Source of the DNA: an uncultured Collinsella sp.
Lineage (GTDB): Bacteria > Actinomycetota > Coriobacteriia > Coriobacteriales > Coriobacteriaceae
Assembly: GCA_900551975.1 (NCBI GenBank)
Contig: URYA01000009.1
Span: 1-20,746 of the forward strand
Length of the DNA stretch: 20,746 bases
Direction of reading: 5' to 3'
Positions 1-6,514 of this stretch are shown here, piece after piece (within the stretch, counting starts at the first letter, position 1; each line of letters begins with the position of its first letter). The translations under genes and the position numbers were made by a program. The notes beneath the pieces were generated by a model. The model saw only the letters and a program-made list of their open reading frames with translations. It ran no database searches and was not told where the DNA came from.

Positions 1-362
1 AAAAGGTGTTTGAGCTGTTCCCCCGCCTGAAGGAGCGCCGCAAGCAGCTGGCCGGCACCATGTCCGGCGGCGAGCAGCAGATGCTGGCCATGGGCCGTGC
101 CCTGATGAGCAACGCCTCCATGCTGATGCTGGACGAGCCTTCCATGGGCCTTTCCCCGCTGCTGGTGCAGGAGATCTTTGATATCATCCGCGATATCCAC
201 AAGGAAGGTATGACCATCCTGCTGGTGGAGCAGAACGCACAGATGGCCCTTTCCGTGGCCGACCGCGCCTATGTTCTTGAGACAGGCCACGTGGTCATGG
301 ATGGCACCGGTGCAGAGCTGCTGACCAATGAGCGCGTCCGCAACGCTTATCTGGGCGGCTGA
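1..362 (+). CDS. livF: Branched-chain amino acid ABC transporter ATPase, C-terminal part
   Basis: This is the C-terminal half of a LivF-type ATPase; the start lies before the window. Seen: the ABC signature MSGGEQQ, the Walker B stretch MLMLDEPS followed by MGLSP, and the switch region LLVEQN, where LivF-type proteins carry Q in place of the usual H of the H-loop. It ends with the LivF-typical tail near 'NAYLGG'. Known for the family: LivF pairs with LivG on the cytoplasmic side of the LivHM permease and powers uptake of leucine, isoleucine and valine. The Walker A part is missing only because of the window edge. The reading frame is open from base 3 and no internal start is needed. LivF is usually the last gene of a livKHMGF operon, which fits the terminator directly behind it. 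Amide or urea transporters of the same family (UrtE) are an alternative. Confidence 0.88.
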   Translation, partial: KVFELFPRLKERRKQLAGTMSGGEQQMLAMGRALMSNASMLMLDEPSMGLSPLLVQEIFDIIRDIHKEGMTILLVEQNAQMALSVADRAYVLETGHVVMDGTGAELLTNERVRNAYLGG

Positions 363-386
363 GACCGCGGCTGTAGAACGCAAAAA

Positions 387-436
387 CAATACGCCCGCCG
401 GGCGGTACGAGAAGTACCACACCCGGCGGGCGTTGT
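387..436. terminator. Bidirectional terminator between livF and the convergent ABC permease gene
   Basis: A long inverted repeat: ACGCCCGCCGGG at 391-402 pairs with CCCGGCGGGCGT at 422-433, and inner GGTAC pairs with GTACC around a GAGAA loop. On the minus strand the stem is followed by a T-rich run (ATTGTTTTTG), a good intrinsic terminator for the permease operon. On the plus strand the tail (TGTTCTGTCTG) is weaker. Confidence 0.8.
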
Positions 437-452
437 TCTGTCTGTAAGGAAA

Positions 453-3400
453 TTATTCCGGCGCTTTCATGCTTTCCACCATGCTGATCTGGCGGACATG
501 GCGGCGCATGAGCAGGCAGACGGCAAAGTTGAAGAGCATGGTGAGCGCCACGCTGAACACAAAGCTGCGGGGGGCAATGGAACGGATGAACATCATCTGG
601 TCCATTTCCACAGTGCGGATGATGAACTGGTGCAGGGGAATGCCCACCACCAGACCCACCAGGGAGCCGATGAGAGAGAGCAGGTCGATCTCCCGGAAGA
701 TGTAGCGGTAGACCTCCTTGTCATAGAATCCCAGCACCTTGATGGTGGCAAGCTCCTTTTTGCGCTCGCCCAGGTTGACGCTGATGAGGTTGTAGAGCAC
801 CACGGCGGCCAATGCGGCAGCGCAGACGATGACCAGCATGACCACATAGTTCAGGCAGCCGATCAGGCCATCGAACATCTGGGTGGTGTCCTCGATGAAG
901 GAGACGGAGCTGACATAGTTGCAGGCCAGAATGGCGGAGGAGAGGGAGGCGCGGGCTGTATCGGTGGGGCAGTCGGTCTGACCGTAAACGGCGTTCCAGG
1001 CGGGCAGAGCACCGCCGTTCAGCGTTTTGAGCTGCGCCTGCGAGAGGTACAGCCGGGTAAAGACATAGTTCTCGGTGATGCCGGTCAGGGTCAGGGACCT
1101 GCGCCCGCCGTCAGCAGTCTCCACCTCAAAGCTGTCGCCCACTGAAAGCCCCAGCTTTTCGGCGGTCTTTTCGGTCAGGATGACGCTGGAATCGTCAAAG
1201 GCAATGGCCTTGTGGCCCTGCCGGGTGCGGAAGGTGAAGTATTCGGTCATCTGGCTTTCGTCTGCGGCGGCAACCAGACTGACGGTCTCTTTTTCACCCT
1301 CGGCGTTGTAAAGGGTGACGCTCTTGGTGTAATAGCGGCCCCAGCTGGTGATCCCGCTGCTGGAACCCAGCAGGTCGGCCAGACCGTTCTCCATAGTCAG
1401 CGCCTTTTCGTCGCTCAGGGAGATGGTCAGGTCGGCGTGGGTCAGTTCGGTGGTCTGCTTGGTCAGCATGGGCAGCAGGGAATCCTGGATGCCGAAGCCG
1501 ATGAGGAGCAGGGCAGTGCAGCCCGCCACGCCCAGAACGGTCATAAAGAAGCGCTTTTTATAGCGGAACAGGTTGCGGGCGGTGGTTTTCTGGGAGAAGC
1601 TCATCCGCTTCCACAGCGGGGTGAGATATTCAAGGAGGATGCGCTTGCCCGCTGCAGGCGCACGGGGCAGCAGCAGGGCGGCGGATTTTTCCTTGAGGCT
1701 GGCGCGGCAGGCCTGCAGGGTGGCAAGGCCGATGACCGCCGCGCTGAGGGCCATGCTGCCCAGTGCCAGGCCCGGGTAGAAGTGCAGGGTAAAGGTGGGG
1801 AGGGAGAACATCATGGTGCGGTAGGCGTACCAGAAGATGGTGGGGAACACCACAAAGCCCACGGCAATGCCCACGATGCTGCCCAGAACGCTGGCGGCAA
1901 TGCCATAGAGTAAGTACTTGCCTGCAATGCTGGCGTTGGAGTAGCCCAGCGCCTTGAGGGTGCCCATCTGCAGGCGGTTCTCGTCTACCATGCGGGTCAT
2001 GGTGGTGGAAGCCACCAGCGCCGCCACCAGGAAGAAGAACACCGGGAACACCCGGGCAATGGCAGCCATCCGGTCGGCGTACTGTTCCAGCGTGACAAGG
2101 CTCAGGGTGCTGCCGCGGTCCAGCACATACCACTCGCCGTTCTGGATGTCCGCAATCTTCTCTTCCGCATCGTTGATCTGCTGCTGGCCTTCGGCGAGTT
2201 TCTGCTCCGCATCGGCCTTCTGGGTCTCGTATTCGGTGCGGGAAGCGTTCAGCTGTTCCTGACCGGACTGGTACTGTGCCCAGCCCTCGTCCAGCTGGGT
2301 GCGGGCGGCCTCAAACTGGGTGTAGGCGGTGGCAGTACCGGTGCTCAGCTGGAGCTGGCCCTGCAGCAGCTGCACCTTCATGCTGCGCAGGGCGGCTTTG
2401 GCCTCGGTGACAAGGTCCGTGTTGGAGAGGTTGGGCGAGGAGATGAGCCCTTTGGCATACATCTGCTGCTTGCCGGCATCCAGCTGGGCCTGATAACCGT
2501 CCAGCTGGCCCTTGATGTTATCGTAAGCGGCCTGTGCCTTGGCAAGCGCGTCCCGCAGCTCGGTGTATTCCTCGTCCTCGGGCTCGGCCTCATCCAGCGC
2601 CTTTTGGGCATTGTTCAGGGCAGTCTCGGCATAGCCCAGCAGGGGGTCAGCCACCTGTTTCAGATTGACCAGCAGCTGGATCTGCTGAAGCTGATCCTCA
2701 AATTCCAGCACCTGCTCTTCGCTGCTCACCAGCGTAGAGGCACCGCTCTGCATGGTATCGGGCAGGGCGGCCTTCTGGGCGGCAAGCTCGGCTTCGCCTG
2801 CGTCCAGCTGGGCCTTGGCGGCATCCAGCTCCCGCTGCGCGTCGGTCAGCTTCTGCTCGGCTTGTGCAAACTGGCGCTCGGCTTCGGCCTTCTGTTCGCT
2901 GTAGGTCTGTTTGGCATCGTCCAGCTGGGTAGTGGCATCCTCAATAAGCTGGGCCCGGCGGGCCACACAGTGCTCCTTGCTGATGGCATCCAGCCGGTCA
3001 GCCACAGTATCCACAGCGGTCTGGTATTCGTCGCTGTAATTGTCATACTGTGCGGCATCTGCTACTTTGAGATAACAGACGGTATAATAATCTGCGGTCA
3101 ATTCACCGTTCTGCACGAACACAAGAGCATCCAGGATGCCGTCGCCGACGGTGCTGGTCTCTTGATTGGCAGAAAAATATTGAGGGTCCTGCACCTGGCC
3201 CACCACGGTATATTCGGTGCGGCGGATATCCTCGGTGTCCTCGGGCAGGGTGACCACGGTGCCCAGCGGGATGGGGTCCGCGTGGCCCAGCACCTGTACC
3301 ACACACTCGTTGGCGGTTTCGGGCATCCGCCCCTCCAGCAGGGTCAGGCGGTTCATATTGGCCTCGGTATCCGCAGCCGGGTCGGCGGGAAGCTGCTGCA

Positions 3401-3722
3401 CCCGCAGCACGGCTCCGTCGGTAGAGCTTGACCAGCGGCCCTCGGTGTCCAGATACTTCACGGGCATCACGGCGCTCACGCCCTCCGTGGCGGCAATGGC
3501 GGAGAGATCTGATTCCGAAAGGCCCAGCGTGGAGAGCACCCGCAGGTCGAACACATTTTGCTGGACATAGTACTTCTGCCCGGCGGTGCGCATACTGGGG
3601 GCAAAGCTGACCAGGCCTGTCAGCATCATCACGCCCAGCGCCACGATGCCGAACAGGGAAAGAAACCGGTTCAGATTGCTCCGGAAGTCACGCCGGATAT
3701 TTTTACGATAGCTTTTCTGCAT
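453..3722 (-). CDS. FtsX-family ABC transporter permease with long coiled-coil ectodomain
   Basis: A large (1,089 aa) membrane permease of the MacB/FtsX type that works with the ATPase encoded just upstream. Layout seen: a membrane segment near residues 19-41, an extracellular domain (about 45-545) holding three Ala/Gln/Glu-rich coiled-coil stretches (about 262-325, 365-430, 470-530), three membrane segments near 555-690 with the FtsX-like motif 'MGTLKALGYS', then a second half with one membrane segment, an outside domain and three C-terminal segments including 'LATIKVLGF'. Clostridial proteins of this shape are annotated as ABC exporter permeases; the cargo is unknown. The ATG at 3722 lies 5 nt after the ATPase stop, so translation is likely coupled; a GTG at 3734 overlapping the ATPase is an alternative start. 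The long coiled coils suggest a periplasm-like or cell-wall reaching function, but this is inference. Confidence 0.85.
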   Translation of the reverse strand: MQKSYRKNIRRDFRSNLNRFLSLFGIVALGVMMLTGLVSFAPSMRTAGQKYYVQQNVFDLRVLSTLGLSESDLSAIAATEGVSAVMPVKYLDTEGRWSSSTDGAVLRVQQLPADPAADTEANMNRLTLLEGRMPETANECVVQVLGHADPIPLGTVVTLPEDTEDIRRTEYTVVGQVQDPQYFSANQETSTVGDGILDALVFVQNGELTADYYTVCYLKVADAAQYDNYSDEYQTAVDTVADRLDAISKEHCVARRAQLIEDATTQLDDAKQTYSEQKAEAERQFAQAEQKLTDAQRELDAAKAQLDAGEAELAAQKAALPDTMQSGASTLVSSEEQVLEFEDQLQQIQLLVNLKQVADPLLGYAETALNNAQKALDEAEPEDEEYTELRDALAKAQAAYDNIKGQLDGYQAQLDAGKQQMYAKGLISSPNLSNTDLVTEAKAALRSMKVQLLQGQLQLSTGTATAYTQFEAARTQLDEGWAQYQSGQEQLNASRTEYETQKADAEQKLAEGQQQINDAEEKIADIQNGEWYVLDRGSTLSLVTLEQYADRMAAIARVFPVFFFLVAALVASTTMTRMVDENRLQMGTLKALGYSNASIAGKYLLYGIAASVLGSIVGIAVGFVVFPTIFWYAYRTMMFSLPTFTLHFYPGLALGSMALSAAVIGLATLQACRASLKEKSAALLLPRAPAAGKRILLEYLTPLWKRMSFSQKTTARNLFRYKKRFFMTVLGVAGCTALLLIGFGIQDSLLPMLTKQTTELTHADLTISLSDEKALTMENGLADLLGSSSGITSWGRYYTKSVTLYNAEGEKETVSLVAAADESQMTEYFTFRTRQGHKAIAFDDSSVILTEKTAEKLGLSVGDSFEVETADGGRRSLTLTGITENYVFTRLYLSQAQLKTLNGGALPAWNAVYGQTDCPTDTARASLSSAILACNYVSSVSFIEDTTQMFDGLIGCLNYVVMLVIVCAAALAAVVLYNLISVNLGERKKELATIKVLGFYDKEVYRYIFREIDLLSLIGSLVGLVVGIPLHQFIIRTVEMDQMMFIRSIAPRSFVFSVALTMLFNFAVCLLMRRHVRQISMVESMKAPE

Positions 3723-3727
3723 AGCGG

Positions 3728-4432
3728 TCACCACTCGATCTGTTCCACCGGCACCGGGTGTTCGTTGACCTTGTTGGACAGGATCTGTCCGCTCTTGACC
3801 TGGATGATCCGGTCCGCCATGGCCGTCAGGGCCGTGTTGTGGGTAATGACGATGACGGTGCGCCCTGTTTCGCGGCAGGTGCGCTGGAGCAGGGCCAGCA
3901 CCTGCTTGCCGGTCTTGTAGTCCAGCGCACCGGTGGGCTCATCGCAGAGCAGGAGCTTGGGGTTCTTGGCCAGCGCCCGGGCAATGGAAACGCGCTGCTG
4001 CTCGCCGCCCGAAAGCTGGGCAGGGAAGTTGTTGAGCCGCTCGCCCAGACCCACACTTTCCAGCGTGGCGGCGGGGTCCAGCGGATCACGGCAGATCTCG
4101 CTGGCCAGCTCCACATTTTCCAGTGCAGTCAGATTCTGCACCAGATTGTAGAACTGGAACACGAAGCCAACATCATACCGGCGGTAGGTGGTGAGCTCTT
4201 TTTCGGAAAAATGGCTCACATCCTGCCCATCCAGCCAGACATGGCCTTCGTCGCAGGTGTCCATGCCGCCCAGAATGTTCAGCAGGGTGGTCTTGCCTGC
4301 ACCAGAGGGACCCACAATGATGCAAAACTCGCCTTTGTCTACATAAAAATTCAGGTGATCGGCCGCCGCAATGCGGACACTGCCGGTCTGATAATATTTG
4401 GAAACATCCTCAAACTGCACAAAATGTTCCAT
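3728..4432 (-). CDS. ABC exporter ATP-binding protein (MacB/LolD type)
   Basis: A 234-aa cytoplasmic ATPase that pairs with the FtsX-type permease downstream. Seen in order: Walker A GPSGAGKT, Q-loop FVFQFYNL, signature LSGGEQQRVSIARAL, Walker B LLLCDEPTGALD, H-loop VIVITHN. The 'DEPTGALD' form is typical of the MacB/LolD/FtsE group. The start at 4432 is chosen because it has AAGGAG six bases upstream and gives the normal family N-terminus; a longer frame to 4546 has no ribosome site. The gene and the permease form one operon (5-nt gap). Known relatives export peptides or antimicrobials or act in the envelope. No histidine kinase or response regulator gene, which often accompanies such exporters, is next to it. 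Confidence 0.92.
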   Translation of the reverse strand: MEHFVQFEDVSKYYQTGSVRIAAADHLNFYVDKGEFCIIVGPSGAGKTTLLNILGGMDTCDEGHVWLDGQDVSHFSEKELTTYRRYDVGFVFQFYNLVQNLTALENVELASEICRDPLDPAATLESVGLGERLNNFPAQLSGGEQQRVSIARALAKNPKLLLCDEPTGALDYKTGKQVLALLQRTCRETGRTVIVITHNTALTAMADRIIQVKSGQILSNKVNEHPVPVEQIEW

Positions 4433-4472
4433 ATGCTGCTCCTTGCCTTGAAAAAATGATTGTTCCATCCTA

Positions 4473-4501
4473 ACTATAACATATTTTGCAGCAGGTTTGC
4501 A
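4473..4501 (-). promoter_or_regulatory. Candidate promoter of the ABC exporter operon
   Basis: On the minus strand an extended -10 (TG-T-TATAGT, hexamer at 4473-4478) lies about 40 bases upstream of the ATPase start. The -35 at 17-bp spacing is poor (TGCAAA), as expected for an extended -10 promoter. It overlaps the end of the neighbouring kinase-like gene region. Confidence 0.45.
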
Positions 4502-4529
4502 GGGGCAGAGCGCTGGAATTTGCAAAAAG

Positions 4530-5114
4530 TTAACAGGTCGTATCAAGGATGAAGTCAGCGACCTGCTCGATCTGGAATTTTGCGAAATACCCCTCTTCCA
4601 GCGGGATCCACCGGGCGGTGAAGCCGGAATAGCGTTCTCCCTCCCGCGTCAGCAGACGGCGGGCCTGCTCTTCCTTGGAGCAGGTGACGAAAACCTTCAG
4701 ATCATAACAGTCCGCAAGGGTGGGGTGGCAGCTGTAACTGCCCTCCACGATGACCAGCGGCTGGGGCGCAAAGCATTGTTCCGGCAGGTAGGCACCCGCC
4801 CGGCAGGAGTAGGCACGGTAGGGGATCGCCTGCCCGGCCCGGGCGGGGGTGAGCACCTGGGCACGCAGACGCTCCAAGTCCATGTTGGCGCAGGGGATCT
4901 GCTCCCAGTTTGCCACACGGCTGGCTGGAGGAAGATAAAAGTCATCGGTATGCACCGTGATGCTCTGGGGGAACTGCTGTGCCAGTTGTGCCGCCAGCGT
5001 GGTTTTGCCGCTGCCGCACCGGCCGTCCAGCGCCACCAACACCGGGGCGGCAGGATGGGCAGAGAGCAAAGTGGAGAGCTTTTCCACGAGAGGGGAAAGG
5101 GTGGTTGAAAGCAT
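4530..5114 (-). CDS. Uridine-kinase-like P-loop protein
   Basis: A 194-aa single-domain P-loop protein. Seen: Walker A GRCGSGKTT near residues 30-38, the motif HTDDFYLPP that matches the uridine kinase/phosphoribulokinase 'DDFY' motif, a 'VIVEGSYS' strand equivalent to the family's 'xxEGxx' strand, and 'RRLLTREG' that resembles a lid Arg segment. The family phosphorylates nucleosides, pantothenate or related small molecules with ATP; the substrate cannot be told from sequence. The start at 5114 has AAGGA ten bases upstream; a GTG at 5123 is possible but less well placed. It lies directly in front of a promoter that points away from it (5128-5156), so its own promoter is not obvious; read-through from the toxin gene upstream is possible. 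Confidence 0.75.
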   Translation of the reverse strand: MLSTTLSPLVEKLSTLLSAHPAAPVLVALDGRCGSGKTTLAAQLAQQFPQSITVHTDDFYLPPASRVANWEQIPCANMDLERLRAQVLTPARAGQAIPYRAYSCRAGAYLPEQCFAPQPLVIVEGSYSCHPTLADCYDLKVFVTCSKEEQARRLLTREGERYSGFTARWIPLEEGYFAKFQIEQVADFILDTTC

Positions 5115-5127
5115 AGGGAACACATCC

Positions 5128-5156
5128 TTGACAAATCGTTAAAAATTGACTATACT
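5128..5156 (+). promoter_or_regulatory. Near-consensus sigma-A promoter for a short antisense RNA
   Basis: TTGACA (5128-5133), 17 bp, TATACT (5151-5156): one mismatch from the full consensus. It points away from the kinase-like gene and toward the 3' end of the small toxin gene. The only thing it can transcribe is a short RNA ending at the hairpin at 5209-5258. The block TTGACA to GAAAA is repeated almost exactly at 6127-6171. Confidence 0.75.
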
Positions 5157-5162
5157 ACAAAT

Positions 5163-5258
5163 AGAAAAGGCGCTGATCCACATCGGTCAGCTTTCCTTCC
5201 CGAGAATCAAAAAAGATTGACTGTCAGGTTTGGTACGCTGAGGCAGTCAATCTTTTTT
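5163..5258 (+). ncRNA. Predicted antisense RNA (antitoxin) to the holin-like toxin mRNA
   Basis: The predicted transcript of about 96 nt starts some 7 bases after TATACT and ends in the T-run of the hairpin at 5209-5258. Its 5' part folds into a stem (GCTGA at 5172 with TCAGC at 5187, flanked by AAGG/CCTT). Its last ~50 nt are complementary to the 3' end of the toxin mRNA, including its last codons (the toxin stop codon is at 5247-5249). This 3'-overlapping convergent layout is that of txpA/RatA and bsrG/SR4 in Bacillus. No reading frame with a ribosome site is seen in it. Inference from sequence only. Confidence 0.55.
5209..5258. terminator. Bidirectional terminator shared by toxin mRNA and antisense RNA
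   Basis: A perfect 15-bp inverted repeat (5209-5223 with 5244-5258) with A6 on one side and T6 on the other, so it ends transcription in both directions. An extra TCAG/CTGA pair continues inside the loop. The toxin stop codon lies inside the stem. Confidence 0.85.
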
Positions 5259-5384
5259 GCTATCATCGTTTTTCTTCTGCGAAAACTTATCCATGACCTC
5301 AAGAGTCAGGCGGACCACATCCACAATCAGGCTCAGCAAGCCAAGCATGAAAGTGAGCAGTGCCAGAGTTTCCAACAGCGTCAT
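5247..5384 (-). CDS. Small holin-like membrane peptide, probable type I toxin
   Basis: A 45-aa peptide hidden on the minus strand. It starts MTLLETLALLTFMLGLL, continues as one membrane helix (about residues 3-24), and ends in a charged tail rich in Lys and Asp (FSQKKNDDSKKD). This matches the pattern of the 'putative holin-like toxin' family of Firmicutes: short, Glu near position 5, one hydrophobic helix, basic tail. GGGAGG lies 8 bases before the ATG, a strong ribosome site. It has its own promoter (5552-5580), a ~160-nt leader and its own terminator, so it is an independent gene. An upstream CTTCCC (5415-5420 on the plus strand as GGGAAG) can pair with the ribosome site, which would fit the translation block typical of type I toxins. 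The family assignment is from pattern recognition and was not searched. Confidence 0.68.
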   Translation of the reverse strand: MTLLETLALLTFMLGLLSLIVDVVRLTLEVMDKFSQKKNDDSKKD

Positions 5385-5551
5385 TCGACATCCCTCCCTT
5401 CGCCATCAGGCTCCGGGAAGTTTCCTTCAAAAAAGTTCCGTCCCCGGTATCCTGCTTTATTCCATGTAGGAAGAATCAGCGATACGGGATTGGAAAGCAT
5501 GACCACCAATGATGCAGACAGCACCTTGCTGCCATTTCTGGCAACGGATAT

Positions 5552-5580
5552 AGTATAACAGAAGATTCGACAGCTTGCAA
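5552..5580 (-). promoter_or_regulatory. Promoter of the holin-like toxin gene
   Basis: On the minus strand TTGCAA (5575-5580), exactly 17 bp, TATACT (5552-5557). Transcription would start near 5545, giving a leader of about 160 nt before the toxin start at 5384. The promoter sits about 10 bases beyond the stop codon of the GNAT gene. Confidence 0.68.
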
Positions 5581-5589
5581 TGAAAAATG

Positions 5590-6111
5590 CTATAACTGCT
5601 TTTTGAATGTCAGACTTTTGTATTCGGTCTGAGAGCCGCTTCGGCGGAAGGTTCCATTTTCAGTGGGCGTGAAACCTAGTGCACGCATCACGCCGCAGGA
5701 ACCGGCATTTTCGGCGGCAACATCGGCCAGAACGGTTTTTATACCGTTCTGTGCACCGAACTGCACCAGAGCGTTTACCATTTCTTTGGCATAACCCTTG
5801 TGCCAGCAGGTAGGGTGGATGCAGTAACCGATATCCCAGCAGCTGCCGCCATCCTTGACCACAGCACAGCAGGTACCAATGGGCTGGTGGGTGACTTTGT
5901 CCTCTGCAATGACATAATAGCAGTCGGTGCTGTCGCTCAGGCTGCGGAGCAATTCCATATATTCGTTCAGGTCATCGATATCGTCCAGCACCGGGTCGGA
6001 CAAATATTTTCCGGTGATGGGGTCACCCCAGATGCAGAGTGCAAACCCGGCATCCCGAGCTTCCTGCGGGCGCAGGCGAAGCCGGGCGGTTTCAAAAGGT
6101 GTGAAAGTCAT
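5590..6111 (-). CDS. GNAT-family N-acetyltransferase (RimJ/RimL type)
   Basis: A 173-aa cytoplasmic acetyltransferase. Seen: the N-terminal 'ETARLRLRP' strand typical of RimJ/RimL-type GNAT proteins, a central 'DIGYCIHPTCWHKGYAKEM' stretch that carries the acetyl-CoA pyrophosphate loop (Q/R-x-x-G-x-G/A, here W-H-K-G-Y-A), and 'AENAGSCGVMRALGF', the usual motif B ending. The family moves an acetyl group from acetyl-CoA to an amine on a protein or small molecule; the substrate is unknown. The start at 6111 has AAGGAG eight bases upstream; the longer open frame to 6198 runs into the repeat module and lacks a ribosome site. No terminator is visible between its stop and the toxin promoter. Confidence 0.87.
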   Translation of the reverse strand: MTFTPFETARLRLRPQEARDAGFALCIWGDPITGKYLSDPVLDDIDDLNEYMELLRSLSDSTDCYYVIAEDKVTHQPIGTCCAVVKDGGSCWDIGYCIHPTCWHKGYAKEMVNALVQFGAQNGIKTVLADVAAENAGSCGVMRALGFTPTENGTFRRSGSQTEYKSLTFKKQL

Positions 6112-6126
6112 AGAAAGCGCTCCTTC

Positions 6127-6155
6127 TTGACAAATCGTTAAAAATTGACTATTCT
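6127..6155 (+). promoter_or_regulatory. Second copy of the short-RNA promoter
   Basis: TTGACA (6127-6132), 17 bp, TATTCT (6150-6155). The -35 and spacer are identical base for base to the promoter at 5128-5150. Like that copy it lies just upstream of a minus-strand gene and points away from it. Confidence 0.65.
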
Positions 6156-6161
6156 GCAAAA

Positions 6162-6249
6162 GAAAAAGGCACTGCAACAAGCGGTCGGCCTCTTTCAATG
6201 TGAAGTTTTCAATTGAAAAAACGTCACCTTAGCCGAGGTGGCGATTTTA
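6162..6249 (+). ncRNA. Predicted short RNA, relative of the antisense RNA at 5163-5258
   Basis: Predicted from the promoter at 6127-6155 to the hairpin at 6222-6243, about 88 nt. The first ~40 nt resemble the first RNA (AAAAGGC-x-CTG ... CGGTC-x-GC), but the 3' half is unrelated and there is no toxin frame on the opposite strand. It would run antisense to the leader of the GNAT gene. Inference only. Confidence 0.4.
6216..6249. terminator. Hairpin terminator in the GNAT leader region
   Basis: CGTCACCT (6222-6229) pairs with AGGTGGCG (6236-6243) around a 6-base loop. On the plus strand it is followed by ATTTTA and on the minus strand by T6, so it could stop either the plus-strand short RNA or leftward transcription toward the GNAT gene. 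Confidence 0.6.
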
Positions 6250-6277
6250 CTATACCATGAATTTCGACACGCCGCAA
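6249..6277 (-). promoter_or_regulatory. Candidate promoter of the GNAT gene
   Basis: On the minus strand TTGCGG (6272-6277), 17 bp, TATAGT (6249-6254). It is the best leftward promoter in this gap. The predicted start is at the foot of the hairpin at 6222-6243, so the hairpin would sit at the very 5' end of the mRNA. Confidence 0.45.
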
Positions 6278-6318
6278 CACGCGCAAAAAGTTTGTTGCGG
6301 AAAACTTGTCAGAACCCC

Positions 6319-6347
6319 TTGACACCACCCCGATGCTGTGGTAAGAT
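6319..6347 (+). promoter_or_regulatory. Promoter of the DUF3793 gene
   Basis: TTGACA (6319-6324), 17 bp, TAAGAT (6342-6347). The start point is expected near 6354, right at the first GTTAG...CTAAC palindrome (6356-6371), a position where a bound repressor would block initiation. The leader to the gene is about 160 nt. Confidence 0.62.
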
Positions 6348-6355
6348 AATGCCAC

Positions 6356-6371
6356 GTTAGAAATAACTAAC
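6356..6371. promoter_or_regulatory. DtxR-like operator 1
   Basis: GTTAGAAATAACTAAC, an inverted repeat with GTTAG/CTAAC arms, just downstream of the -10. The arms match the TTAGGTTAG-type core recognised by iron or manganese regulators of the DtxR/IdeR/MntR family. Which regulator binds is inferred. Confidence 0.55.
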
Positions 6372-6377
6372 CACAAA

Positions 6378-6414
6378 GCGGTCAGCAGACAAATGGTCTG
6401 TGCCGCATTCTTTT
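6378..6414 (+). terminator. Hairpin with T-tract in the DUF3793 leader (possible attenuator)
   Basis: GCGG (6378-6381) pairs with CCGC (6403-6406) and CAGAC (6386-6390) with GTCTG (6396-6400), followed by ATTCTTTT. It lies in the transcribed leader between the two operators. The 3' arm region 6402-6411 is also perfectly complementary to 6455-6464 further down the leader. Confidence 0.42.
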
Positions 6415-6424
6415 AGAGTTTGAG

Positions 6425-6440
6425 GTTAGAAATATCTAAC
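6425..6440. promoter_or_regulatory. DtxR-like operator 2
   Basis: GTTAGAAATATCTAAC, a 16-bp inverted repeat with six-base arms, 69 bp downstream of operator 1 and 75 bp before the DUF3793 start. Eleven of the first bases are identical to operator 1 apart from the centre. Two sites suggest looping or a roadblock. Confidence 0.55.
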
Positions 6441-6514
6441 TGCTGCACCTGCATAGAATGCGGCGCGGCGGGGAACGCTGTTCCTCAAATGGATAAAAGC
6501 GGAGGAAAGCAGCC

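Noticed and set aside
5217..5558. 113-codon plus-strand frame across the toxin locus
   Set aside because: It has no ribosome site, runs through the terminator stem and is opposite the better supported small peptide gene.
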